From assembly GCA_002338615.1 (NCBI GenBank), contig DDIS01000075.1, positions 1-10,083 of the forward strand: a stretch of DNA of 10,083 bases, written 5' to 3'. The stretch's first letter is position 1, and every line of letters starts with the position of its first letter. Positions 1-7,155 of this stretch are shown here, piece by piece. The DNA comes from Proteobacteria bacterium UBA1844 (GTDB lineage: Bacteria; Pseudomonadota; Gammaproteobacteria; Steroidobacterales; Woeseiaceae). The notes under the pieces were generated by a model. The model searched no databases, had not been told where the DNA came from, and saw only the letters and a list, made by a program, of their open reading frames with translations. The translations under genes and the position numbers were made by a program.

Positions 1-1
1 C

Positions 2-523
2 GCCGCGCAAGCGCGCGTGTCGGCCGCGCGAGCAGTCGTGGAGCTTCGTCGCCGGGAGCGACGTCCGGATCCCACGATCGGTCTCTATGCCGGACGCGAA
101 GGTGATGATGATCAGATTGGCATTCGATTCTCGATTCCCTTTCCAGTGAGAAACAGCTATCGCGCCGAGGTCGATGCTGCGAGTGCCGATCTCAAGGCCT
201 TGGATCAGTCGGTGGCGAACGACTACCGGCAGCTGCGCGCAGAACTGATCGCGGCGCAAAAGCGCTACGAACTGGCGCGAACTGCGTGGGACGACTGGCA
301 GCGTCTTGGGGCCGGTAGCCTTGCGAGCCAAACCGCAATGTTGGAACGCTTGTGGCAAGCCGGTGAATTGAACACCACGGATTATCTCGTGCAATTGCAG
401 CAAACCCTGGATACCCGGGTCGCTGCCAGTGAACAGCGCGGAGTTGTGTGGCAGTCGTGGATCGCCTGGTTGGCGGTCAGCGGTCAAGTCGATGACTGGA
501 CCGGTTTTGGAATTTCACGCTAG
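2..523 (+). CDS. TolC-family outer-membrane efflux factor (CzcC-like), 5' end outside window
   Basis: C-terminal about 173 residues of an outer-membrane channel of the TolC/CzcC family, which in tripartite pumps forms the exit duct from periplasm to outside. The frame is open from base 2, so the gene starts upstream. Visible features are the RPDPTIGLYAG stretch followed by a GIRFSIPFPVRNSYRAEV segment, typical of the strand that leads into the second half of CzcC-like proteins. Long helical heptad-like sequence rich in Ala, Leu, Gln and Arg follows (about residues 55-150), as expected for the periplasmic alpha-barrel. It ends at a TAG 19 bases before the adaptor gene, so the three pump genes look co-transcribed in C-B-A order. 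Family assignment is firm; the CzcC label rests on the neighbours and on short motifs. Confidence 0.85.
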   Translation, partial: AAQARVSAARAVVELRRRERRPDPTIGLYAGREGDDDQIGIRFSIPFPVRNSYRAEVDAASADLKALDQSVANDYRQLRAELIAAQKRYELARTAWDDWQRLGAGSLASQTAMLERLWQAGELNTTDYLVQLQQTLDTRVAASEQRGVVWQSWIAWLAVSGQVDDWTGFGISR

Positions 524-529
524 CGTCAT

Positions 530-535
530 GGAGAG
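530..535 (+). promoter_or_regulatory. Ribosome binding site deciding the adaptor start
   Basis: GGAGAG lies 7 bases before ATG 543. It favours that start over the in-frame ATG at 528 and the far upstream frame opening at 429, which would overlap the preceding gene by 95 bases and bury the signal peptide. Confidence 0.6.
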
Positions 536-542
536 AACAAGA

Positions 543-1637
543 ATGATGAGGATTGCCTGGTTTGTGCTGCTGCCCTTGTTGGCCTCGATCCCCTGGGTGC
601 ATGCCGAGGAGGAGGAAGAAGAGGAAGCGGTGGAGCTGGTGTTCTCGACGGCAGAGCGCGAGGAGCTTGGCATCGGGATTGCCGCGGTCAGCGAGCGCAC
701 CTTGTATCCAGAGGTTAATGCGCCCGGTGAGGTGATGTTGAATGCCTATGCCACCGTTCAGATTGCATCGCGCATCGAGGCACAGGTCGTTGCCCGTCAT
801 GCGCGTATGGGCGAGACCGTTGATGCCGGCGCACGGCTCGTGACCCTGTCGAGCGTCGACGTTGCCGATGCGGTCGGTGATCTTCTGGTGAACGATCGCG
901 AATGGCGGCGCGTCAGGAATCTGGGTCGCGATGTGGTCTCGGAATCACGCTACGTCGAAGCGGAAGTCGCACGGCAACGCGCCTGCGCGAAAGCCTTGGC
1001 GTACGGCATGCCGCGCCATGAACTGGAGCGGCTGATCAAGAAAGCCGACGTCAGTGAAGCCACCGGAGAATACACGCTGTATGCCCCACAGCCAGGCGTC
1101 GTGATTCGCGATGGTTTCGTGCTGGGTGAAGTCGTCGACGCCGGACAGCTGCTGATGGAGCTGAGTGATTTGACCGTGCTATGGGTCGAAGCGAGGGTCG
1201 ACCCTGAGCTGGCCGCGGCGATTGCTATTGGCGATTCAGTCCGCGTCAGTGCGGACGATCGCAACTGGATAGCAGGGGAAGTCGTGCAACGCGCTCCGCG
1301 GCTCGACGAGGCGACGCGCACGTCAAATATTCGAATAGAAGTTCGCGACACGCCCTCTCTTTTCCCCGGGCAGTTCGTCAATATCGCGGTTCGCACTGGC
1401 GCAGGCGTCCCGAGCCTCGCGGTGCCGGACGAAGCCATCATTCTGATTGAGGGCACACCGATGGTGTTTACGCTCGAGGGCAACGAATTTGAGCCACAAC
1501 CGGTGGAAACGGGGCTGAAGGCAGAGGGCTACACGGCCGTCACTACCGGTCTTGACGACGATGACACGATTGCCGTGGCCGGTGTATTCCAACTCAAATC
1601 ACTGCTTCTGAAGTCACAAATTGGCGATACCGACTAG
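543..1637 (+). CDS. RND efflux periplasmic adaptor subunit (CzcB/CusB-like membrane fusion protein)
   Basis: 364-residue periplasmic adaptor linking the inner-membrane RND pump to the outer-membrane factor. Residues 1-21 form a signal peptide (MMR, hydrophobic core, cleavage after VHA). The mature protein begins with seven consecutive Glu, unusual for the family. Then come the first half of the lipoyl/barrel-sandwich domain (NAPGEV..., VVARHARMGETVDAGARL), a short helical hairpin (about residues 105-170), the second lipoyl half (YAPQPGVVIRDGFVLGEVVDAGQ), a beta-barrel with the VLWVEARVDPELAAAI segment, and a membrane-proximal domain ending LKSLLLKSQIGD, typical of CzcB/CusB relatives. There is no His-rich or Met-rich N-terminal metal-binding stretch; the acidic run could weakly bind divalent cations, which is inference. 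It ends 9 bases before the pump gene. The family is certain; the metal is not determined. Confidence 0.93.
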   Translation: MMRIAWFVLLPLLASIPWVHAEEEEEEEAVELVFSTAEREELGIGIAAVSERTLYPEVNAPGEVMLNAYATVQIASRIEAQVVARHARMGETVDAGARLVTLSSVDVADAVGDLLVNDREWRRVRNLGRDVVSESRYVEAEVARQRACAKALAYGMPRHELERLIKKADVSEATGEYTLYAPQPGVVIRDGFVLGEVVDAGQLLMELSDLTVLWVEARVDPELAAAIAIGDSVRVSADDRNWIAGEVVQRAPRLDEATRTSNIRIEVRDTPSLFPGQFVNIAVRTGAGVPSLAVPDEAIILIEGTPMVFTLEGNEFEPQPVETGLKAEGYTAVTTGLDDDDTIAVAGVFQLKSLLLKSQIGDTD

Positions 1638-1646
1638 GGGACCGTG

Positions 1647-4600
1647 ATGCTGAATACACTTGTCGATGTTTCGTTGCGCTACAAACTGCTGACCCTGGTC
1701 GCCTTCGCGGTCGTCGCCTTTCTTGGCTGGCGTGCAGTGAATACGGTACCTATTGATGCCTTTCCTGACCTCACCCCCATACAGGTGAATGTCTACACGG
1801 AGTCCCCGGGGCTCGCGGCCGAGGACGTCGAAGAACTGCTCACCTTTCCGGTTGAATCCGGCATGGCCGGTCTTGCCGGCGTGCAACAGATTCGCTCCGT
1901 AAGTCTCTTTGGTTTGTCCTATGTGTCCGTCTACTTCGACGACGATACGGACATCTACTTTGCTCGTCGTTTGGTGATGGAGCGTCTTCAAGAGGTCGCT
2001 GAGCGCATCCCCGAGGGCTATGGCACGCCCGAGATGGGCCCGAACTCCTCGGCGTTGGGGCAAGTGTATTGGTACACGCTCGAGCGTTCCGACAAAACCC
2101 TGAAGTCCGGCGCCGCGGATATGGAGCTTCGCACCCTGCAAGACTGGTCTGTCCGCTTGGTGCTCCGCACGGTTCCCGGCGTGGATGACGTCATGTCCTG
2201 GGGCGGCAGCGAAAAACAGGTGCAAGTACAACTCGATCCGCGCCAGCTGATCGCCTATGACCTTGACTATGGCACGGTGCTCGAGGCCATCGAGGCCAAC
2301 AATCGCCAGGTGGGCGGACAGTACATCAACCTCGGTCCGGAGCAATTCCTGGTCCGTGGATTGGGACTGGTCAAGAACACCCGCGATCTCGAAGAAATCG
2401 TACTGAAGACGGTTGATGGCACACCGGTGCGCATCCGTGACGTCGCGACGGTGCAGGAAGCACCGGCACTACGTTTTGGTGCGGTTACGCGGGATGGCGA
2501 GGAGGTCGTGCTTGGCATGGCCCTGGCTCGTATTGGCGAAAACGCGGCCAACGTAGTGGATGCCATCAAGGAAAAGGTAGCCACCATCGCCTCGATCCTG
2601 CCAGAAGGCGTCGAGGTCAAGCCGATCTATGACCGCACCGATCTCGTCGACGAGGCAGTCAATACTGCGGTAACCGCCTTGATCGAAGGCTCCATTCTGG
2701 TGGCAATCGTCTTGTTCTTGTTTCTTGGAGAAATCCGCTCGGCCCTGGTAGTCATCGCGGCGTTGCCCCTGGCGATGTTGATTGCGTTCATCTTCATGGG
2801 AGAATTCGGCTTGTCCGCCAACCTGATGTCACTGGCAGGCCTCGCAATTGGTATCGGCATGATGGTGGACGGCGCCGTGGTGATGGTCGAGAACGCCTTT
2901 CGCATCATGGCCGAGCGGAAGAAAAGCGGAGAAGTTGTCGATCGCACTGGCGCGGTCCTGACGGCCGCGCGCGAGGTTGCCAACCCGATCGCCTTTGCCA
3001 TCCTGATTATCATCGTCGTCTTTTTGCCGCTCTTTAGCCTCGAGGGCCTGGAAGGCAAGCTGTTCAAACCGATGGCATTCACGATCAGCTTCGCTATGGC
3101 CGGGTCCCTGGTGCTCACGTTGACGCTGATTCCGGTCCTGGCCGCGGTCATGCTGAAACCGCAAGAGGAGCGCGACACTCGGCTGGTGCAGTGGCTGAAG
3201 CGGGGCTATTTGCCGCTACTGAACTGGGCGCTTGCCAACAAGAAGAAGCTGGGCGCGACGGTCGCTGCGCTACTCGTCGGCAGTCTGGCACTGTATCCGT
3301 TTCTCGGAAAGGAATTCATGCCGACCTTGCAAGAAGGGTCGATGGTGTGGCGCATTGTCTCCATACCATCCACCTCCCTTGAGCAATCGATCGAACTCTC
3401 CAGACGCGCATCGGGTGCACTGGCGGAGTTCCCGGAGGTGAATACGAGCGTCGCGATGATTGGTCGTGCCGAGAAAGGAGAGATCGCTGATGTGAACTAC
3501 ATGGAGGTCTACACCGAACTCGCCCCATTCGACGAGTGGACCACCGACCGAGATTTCGACGAACTCCGCGAAGCGATGGAGGGTGCATTGCAAGAAGTCG
3601 CACCGGCGTCCGTTGTTTCTTTCACCCAGCCCATTCAGATGCGCGTGGAGGAACTGATCTCGGGTGTACGCGCTACGCTCGCTGTGAAGTTGTATGGACC
3701 GGAACTGGGCGGTCTCGACCGTCTTAGCCAGCAGATAAAATCGGTCATCAGCGAAGTTCCCGGTGTTGAGGACCTGTCGCTCGAAGCGAATCTCGGCAAA
3801 CCACAGGTACGAATCCAGGTTGATCGGACACAATTGTCCCGCTACGGCCTCAACGCGGATGACGTGCTCACGGTGGTGCGAAACGGCATCGGCAATGAGG
3901 CGGTCAGCACGCTAGTCGATGGCGTGCGCCGCTTCGACATCACTGCCGGTCTGCACCAAGCGGCCAAGGCCGACGTCGCGGCAATCGGCAACATTCCGCT
4001 ACGCACGAACGATGGTGGCATTGTGTTGCTCTCGAGGGTCGCAGATATCGATGTCACCGAGGGCTTTTCGTTCGTTCGGCGAGAGCAACTGCAGCGTTAC
4101 GCCGTCATTCAGATGGACGTGCTGGGTCGGGACGTAGACGGCTTTGTGCAAGAGGCGAACGAGCTGATCGCCACGAACGTCGATATGCCGCCAGGTTATT
4201 GGATTGAGTGGGGCGGCGCATTCGAGAACCAGCAGCGCGCCATGGCGCGATTGTCACTGATTGTGCCCATTACGATCTTCTTTATCTTCATCTTGTTGTA
4301 CACCGCGTTCAACTCGGCGAAATACGCCACCATGATCATCGCCAATGTGCCGTTCGCCACGATCGGGGGCTTGATTGGGCTGGCAATCACCGGTCAGTAC
4401 CTCTCGGTGCCGTCGGCTATCGGCTTTATCGCCGTGTTTGGTGTGGCGATGTTGAACGGCATCGTGCTCGTGAGCTTTATCAATGAGCTGCGCGAGAAAG
4501 GTCTGTCGGTAACCGAGGCCGTGCGTCAGGGCGCCGAAATGCGGCTGCGTCCTGTCATGATGACAGCGAGCGTCGCGATTCTTGGGTTGATTCCTATGTT

Positions 4601-4745
4601 GTTGTCGTCCGGCGTTGGTGCGGAAACACAACGACCGCTGGCAACCGTGGTCGTCGGCGGGCTCATTACCTCGACACTGCTCACCCTGGTGGTGCTGCCG
4701 GTGATCTACGAGTGGGTTGAGTCGCGAAGGGAGGTTCAGTCATGA
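1647..4745 (+). CDS. HME-RND family heavy-metal efflux pump (CzcA-like)
   Basis: 1032-residue proton-driven inner-membrane pump of the heavy-metal RND family, near the usual length of 1030-1060. Start ATG 1647 is preferred over GTG 1644 because AGGGG at 1636-1640 is then 6 bases away. TM1 is near residues 13-31, followed by the family hallmark PIDAFPDLTPIQVNVYTE. TM4 reads GIGMMVDGAVVMVEN with D408 and E415, the proton-relay acids known from CzcA; the position of CzcA D402 is Gly. In the periplasmic cleft, MVWRIVSIPSTSLEQS resembles CzcA rather than the CusA YMPST segment. A Met matches CusA M623 (in NYMEVY), but the M672 position is Glu (RVEELISG), so two of the three CusA copper/silver Met ligands are absent. 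TM10-12 with GVAMLNGIVLVSF, RLRPVMMTA and GAETQRPLATVVVGG are standard. This suggests divalent cations (Zn, Co, Cd or Ni). These alignments are from memory. Confidence 0.95.
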   Translation: MLNTLVDVSLRYKLLTLVAFAVVAFLGWRAVNTVPIDAFPDLTPIQVNVYTESPGLAAEDVEELLTFPVESGMAGLAGVQQIRSVSLFGLSYVSVYFDDDTDIYFARRLVMERLQEVAERIPEGYGTPEMGPNSSALGQVYWYTLERSDKTLKSGAADMELRTLQDWSVRLVLRTVPGVDDVMSWGGSEKQVQVQLDPRQLIAYDLDYGTVLEAIEANNRQVGGQYINLGPEQFLVRGLGLVKNTRDLEEIVLKTVDGTPVRIRDVATVQEAPALRFGAVTRDGEEVVLGMALARIGENAANVVDAIKEKVATIASILPEGVEVKPIYDRTDLVDEAVNTAVTALIEGSILVAIVLFLFLGEIRSALVVIAALPLAMLIAFIFMGEFGLSANLMSLAGLAIGIGMMVDGAVVMVENAFRIMAERKKSGEVVDRTGAVLTAAREVANPIAFAILIIIVVFLPLFSLEGLEGKLFKPMAFTISFAMAGSLVLTLTLIPVLAAVMLKPQEERDTRLVQWLKRGYLPLLNWALANKKKLGATVAALLVGSLALYPFLGKEFMPTLQEGSMVWRIVSIPSTSLEQSIELSRRASGALAEFPEVNTSVAMIGRAEKGEIADVNYMEVYTELAPFDEWTTDRDFDELREAMEGALQEVAPASVVSFTQPIQMRVEELISGVRATLAVKLYGPELGGLDRLSQQIKSVISEVPGVEDLSLEANLGKPQVRIQVDRTQLSRYGLNADDVLTVVRNGIGNEAVSTLVDGVRRFDITAGLHQAAKADVAAIGNIPLRTNDGGIVLLSRVADIDVTEGFSFVRREQLQRYAVIQMDVLGRDVDGFVQEANELIATNVDMPPGYWIEWGGAFENQQRAMARLSLIVPITIFFIFILLYTAFNSAKYATMIIANVPFATIGGLIGLAITGQYLSVPSAIGFIAVFGVAMLNGIVLVSFINELREKGLSVTEAVRQGAEMRLRPVMMTASVAILGLIPMLLSSGVGAETQRPLATVVVGGLITSTLLTLVVLPVIYEWVESRREVQS

Positions 4746-5065
4746 GCATGAAAGAAATCAAAGCGTACGTTCACCGAAACCGCGTGGCCGATGTGGTGAG
4801 TGAGCTCATGAATGCGGGGTTCAAAAACCTGGCGGTCATCGACGTTCAAGGAATGCTCCAAGCGCTGGATAGCAAAGAGCAACACTACTCCGTGGAGATT
4901 GGCCAGAAAGTAGTGACCGAAGTGAAGCTTGAGCTTGTTTGCGAAGATCAAACTCAGGCCACCGAGGCGGTCGCGATCATCAGCGAGCAAGGCAAAACCG
5001 GCCAATCGTCCGCTGGATGGATCTACGTTAGCGACATCAAGTCTGCAATTGAGATTACGAGTTGA
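4742..5065 (+). CDS. PII-like (GlnB-fold) protein of metal-efflux operons
   Basis: 107-residue cytoplasmic protein with the PII signal-protein pattern: KEIKAYVHRNRVADVVSELMNAGF at the N-terminus, a loop region, KVVTEVKLELV in place of the PII segment FLPKVKIEIVV, and KTGQSSAGWIYVSDI in place of RTGKIGDGKIFVFDV. The start overlaps the pump stop by ATGA, with GGGAGG (4729-4734) 7 bases upstream, so translation is coupled to the pump. Against E. coli GlnB the T-loop is about four residues shorter. A Tyr (Y49) sits near the uridylylated Tyr51, the B-loop Asp and Lys are replaced by Ala and Trp, and the C-terminal Arg pair is missing. Canonical ATP/2-oxoglutarate sensing is therefore doubtful. A divergent PII group next to czcA/cusA pumps is known (PII-NG). 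A role as regulator or metal sensor is inference; H11, H48 and C67 are possible ligands. Confidence 0.82.
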   Translation: MSMKEIKAYVHRNRVADVVSELMNAGFKNLAVIDVQGMLQALDSKEQHYSVEIGQKVVTEVKLELVCEDQTQATEAVAIISEQGKTGQSSAGWIYVSDIKSAIEITS

Positions 5066-5106
5066 TCGGCGAAGGCCGTGACCAGACAAAAACGTTGTTC
5101 AAACTG

Positions 5107-5202
5107 ATGTGGCGCTCTAGCTTACTCACGTTGGCCTTATTGCCGGTCGTTTATGAGCGGATAGTTGCACGTCATCAGCCAGCGATGGTGCCAGCGCGAT
5201 GA
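5107..5202 (+). pseudogene. Remnant of a second RND pump C-terminus
   Basis: Between the PII-like gene and the CDF gene one frame reads MWRSSLLTLALLPVVYERIVARHQ... and stops at TGA 5200-5202. This closely mimics the tail of the intact pump upstream (STLLTLVVLPVIYEWVESRR): the LLTL-x-x-LPV-x-YE pattern is shared. The codons differ at most positions, so it is not a recent copy of the upstream gene but the end of a different RND gene whose body is gone. Its stop overlaps the ATG of the CDF gene by ATGA, the arrangement expected if the CDF gene once followed that pump directly. The frame is open back to the end of the PII-like gene, but residues before about 5113 show no pump similarity. No independent function is likely. 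Confidence 0.6.
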
Positions 5203-5846
5203 GCGATAGCGGCTGTGGTCCTCCGGAGGGTATGAACGAGCAGGAGCGGCGCATTCTGATTATCGCCCTCGCGCTCAACCTGGCGATGGCGATCATCGGT
5301 GGTATTGCGGGCTGGATCGCCCAGTCCACCGGACTCTTGGCTGACGCATTGGATATGCTGTCAGATGCGACCGCCTACGCGATTGGTCTTCTGGCGATCG
5401 GCCGAACCGCACGATTCAAGTCTAACGCCGCATATCTGAGTGGCAGCCTGCTGTTTTTGCTCGGCGCGGCAGTACTAGTCGAGGTCGGTCGACGTGTAGC
5501 CCTTGGTGCCGAACCGGTAAGCGGCTGGATGATTGGCACCGCGTTACTGTCTCTCATCGTCAATCTCACAGTATTACGATTACTGGCGCCATTGAGGTCC
5601 GGTGAAGTTCACTTGCGCGCGACTTGGGTTTTCACTCGCGCGGATGTCGTGGCCAACGTCGGTGTCATTCTGGCGGGCGTACTGGTTCTGTGGCTCAGGT
5701 CTCCGTACCCGGACTTTGTCATTGGTGCGCTGATCGGCCTGTACGTGATCAAAGAGGCTGCTGAAATTCTGCTCGATACCAGAGCCGACGCTCGAAAACC
5801 GAGTCAAGACGGTTCGAAATCTGAGCTCAACCGCAATGATGAATGA
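5199..5846 (+). CDS. Short cation diffusion facilitator (CDF) transporter without cytoplasmic domain
   Basis: 215-residue polytopic inner-membrane protein of the CDF family, which exchanges cytosolic divalent cations for protons. Five to six hydrophobic segments are visible (about residues 19-41, 44-68, 79-97, 109-130, 149-166, 171-188). TM2 carries the metal-site signature LLADALDMLSDATAY, with D52 and D56 in DxxxD spacing. TM5 has RADVVANVGVI with D149, but the ligand usually four residues earlier (His or Asp) is Phe145. The protein stops shortly after TM6 with a polar tail, so the roughly 90-residue C-terminal metal-sensing domain of YiiP or CzcD is absent. Short CDF proteins of this kind are known in Proteobacteria. 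The start is ATG 5199, overlapping the RND remnant stop and giving an N-terminal Cys (SDSGCG); ATG 5232 is an alternative but has its GGAGG only 2 bases away. Metal specificity is unknown. Confidence 0.85.
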   Translation: MSDSGCGPPEGMNEQERRILIIALALNLAMAIIGGIAGWIAQSTGLLADALDMLSDATAYAIGLLAIGRTARFKSNAAYLSGSLLFLLGAAVLVEVGRRVALGAEPVSGWMIGTALLSLIVNLTVLRLLAPLRSGEVHLRATWVFTRADVVANVGVILAGVLVLWLRSPYPDFVIGALIGLYVIKEAAEILLDTRADARKPSQDGSKSELNRNDE

Positions 5847-5903
5847 TAAGGGGTGCAATTCGCAGAAAGATTGCTGCTTGGCCATTGGTGTTGATGTACT
5901 TAG

Positions 5904-6569
5904 ATGAGCGATCTTCGGAATATTGGAATGTCACACCGCAACTATTGGGATCGCTATGCGCGCAAGTACGATGCGTCGCTCCGATGGTTGCTTGGAAAGC
6001 CGATTCCGGGACTGCTTGAGCTGGCTAGCGAGGCGGTCCGAGGCAAGCGCCGGGTTCTGGAGGTGGCGGCTGGCACCGGTGTCGTTACGGCCGCGATAGC
6101 GCGCAGCGGCAACTCAGTGGTAGCCACAGACTACGCTGTGGGCATGGTCGACGTTTTGACAGAGCGCATCGGCAATCTGGGGCTCAGCAACGTCACTTGC
6201 GAGCACGCGGACATCTACGCATTGCCTTACGCCGAAGGAGAGTTTGACGCTGTCGTGGCCGCCAACGTATTGCACCTCGTTCCCGACTTGCCGGCGGCTC
6301 TCGCCGCTCTGCGTCGCGTCTTGGAACCGGGGGGAATTGTTGTCGTACCGACATTTTGTCACGATGAAACGAGAGTCTCCGGTATGGTGTCGCGGCTACT
6401 GGCCATCGGCGGTTTTCCTGGACAACGTCGATTTACGGTGAAGTCGTTGAACGCCGCCCTTGAGGATAATGGCGTGCTGGTTTCTCGCAGCGAGACACTG
6501 GATGGGCTAATTCCAATCGGCTACGTGGACGGCGTGTTTGAGTCATCGAAGACTTCTCGCTCAAGCTGA
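5904..6569 (+). CDS. Class I SAM-dependent methyltransferase
   Basis: 221-residue cytosolic methyltransferase with a Rossmann fold. Motif I is VLEVAAGTG (residues 51-59), the SAM-binding glycine loop. An acidic residue ends the second strand in VVATDYAVGM. EHADIYALPYAEGEFDAVVAANVLHLV covers the post-I region and motif IV, and LEPGGIVVVPTF is the usual strand-turn of the UbiE/Methyltransf_11 type. N-terminal NYWDRYARKYDASLRW is typical of small-molecule or lipid methyltransferases; the substrate cannot be read from the sequence. ATG 5904 has no good Shine-Dalgarno sequence; ATG 5928 (MSHRNYWD) is a plausible alternative. It lies 57 bases after the CDF gene, probably on the same transcript. No metal-binding Cys pairs of the arsenite methyltransferase type are seen, so a role in metal resistance is not supported beyond position. 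Confidence 0.85.
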   Translation: MSDLRNIGMSHRNYWDRYARKYDASLRWLLGKPIPGLLELASEAVRGKRRVLEVAAGTGVVTAAIARSGNSVVATDYAVGMVDVLTERIGNLGLSNVTCEHADIYALPYAEGEFDAVVAANVLHLVPDLPAALAALRRVLEPGGIVVVPTFCHDETRVSGMVSRLLAIGGFPGQRRFTVKSLNAALEDNGVLVSRSETLDGLIPIGYVDGVFESSKTSRSS

Positions 6570-6761
6570 CCAAGCCGCAAGCTATTAACAGAAGGCGTCT
6601 TTCGTAAGAACTAGTCGGTTGGCGATACAGTGCATTAGCGGGTTGCAGCATTGACTCGGCACCATCGCCAAGCGGCCAAGCGTAAAAATAGTGGACGTAA
6701 TGGCAACAAAGTCGTGATGATCTTCTGACAGTTGCCCACTGCCGCAGAAAAGCGCAATCCT

Positions 6762-6775
6762 GTGGTTAGTGGCAG
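6762..6775 (+). repeat. Direct repeat copy 1 (GTGGTTAGTGGCAG)
   Basis: GTGGTTAGTGGCAG differs by one base from GTGGTTACTGGCAG at 7133-7146, and the two flanks also share CC upstream. Both lie in the same noncoding region. It could be a regulator box or recombination remnant; chance is not excluded. Confidence 0.45.
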
Positions 6776-7003
6776 GTCTTGATCCACTCGAGCCGATTGC
6801 TCCAGGCGTCTAACCTTCCCACTACTGATCAGGCGTGCACTGCCCGCCGAGAAGGCTCTTGATAAAAAGTCTCAGTGGTAGCTCGAATAAGAACCCTGAA
6901 TCATCAAGACCGGAATCTATCTGAATGCGACGTCCGTCGCGGGGGCACTTCAAGGCCCGCATTTCTTTCATTCGTGGCCTTGCGCTAGCGGCTAGGCGAT
7001 AAC

Positions 7004-7059
7004 TCGAGGGTCGCGCGCGCTCCTTTAGCTCGACTCTGCGCGTCAAAGCGCGCCCTCGA
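7004..7059 (+). repeat. Bulged inverted repeat
   Basis: TCGAGGG (7004-7010) pairs with CCCTCGA (7053-7059), and CGCGCT (7016-7021) pairs with AGCGCG (7047-7052), giving a 13-bp stem with a 5-base bulge on the left and a 25-base loop. No T-run follows, so it is not an intrinsic terminator. It may be a leader structure or part of a transfer-origin region. Confidence 0.4.
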
Positions 7060-7132
7060 AAGTGGCACGTAAAGAATGCCCCCGTTTTCCGTAGCAAAGA
7101 CATTGGCAATGCCAGATGGTTGTCAGACCCCG

Positions 7133-7153
7133 GTGGTTACTGGCAGTTACTGG
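7133..7153 (+). repeat. Direct repeat copy 2 plus tandem GTTACTGG
   Basis: GTGGTTACTGGCAG (7133-7146) is the second copy of the 14-mer. GTTACTGG occurs at 7136-7143 and again at 7146-7153, ten bases apart, one helical turn. The pair ends only 8 bases before the transglycosylase ATG, so a bound protein or an RNA fold here could affect its expression; this is inference. Confidence 0.45.
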
Positions 7154-7155
7154 AG
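7151..7155 (+). promoter_or_regulatory. Ribosome binding site deciding the transglycosylase start
   Basis: TGGAG lies 6 bases before ATG 7162, which also puts a proper signal peptide at the N-terminus. The frame is open further up to a TTG at 7120, but that start has no such site. Confidence 0.55.

Noticed and set aside
429..542. Longer N-terminus of the adaptor starting at 429 or 528
   Set aside because: It overlaps the outer-membrane factor gene, lacks a ribosome site and displaces the signal peptide; ATG 543 has GGAGAG at 7 bases.
1614..2345. 243-residue open frame on the - strand inside the pump gene
   Set aside because: Antisense shadow of the RND coding sequence; no motif or start signal.
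3270..3833. 187-residue open frame on the - strand inside the pump gene
   Set aside because: Antisense to conserved periplasmic-domain codons of the pump; no independent support.
6651..6689. TTGACT followed by GTAAAAAT as a promoter
   Set aside because: The spacing between the two elements is about 26 bases, far from the usual 17.
6822..7109. 95-residue open frame on the - strand in the junction
   Set aside because: No ribosome site, Arg-rich first half and no family recognised. The half near 6830-6950 looks slightly more protein-like but is not enough to call a gene.
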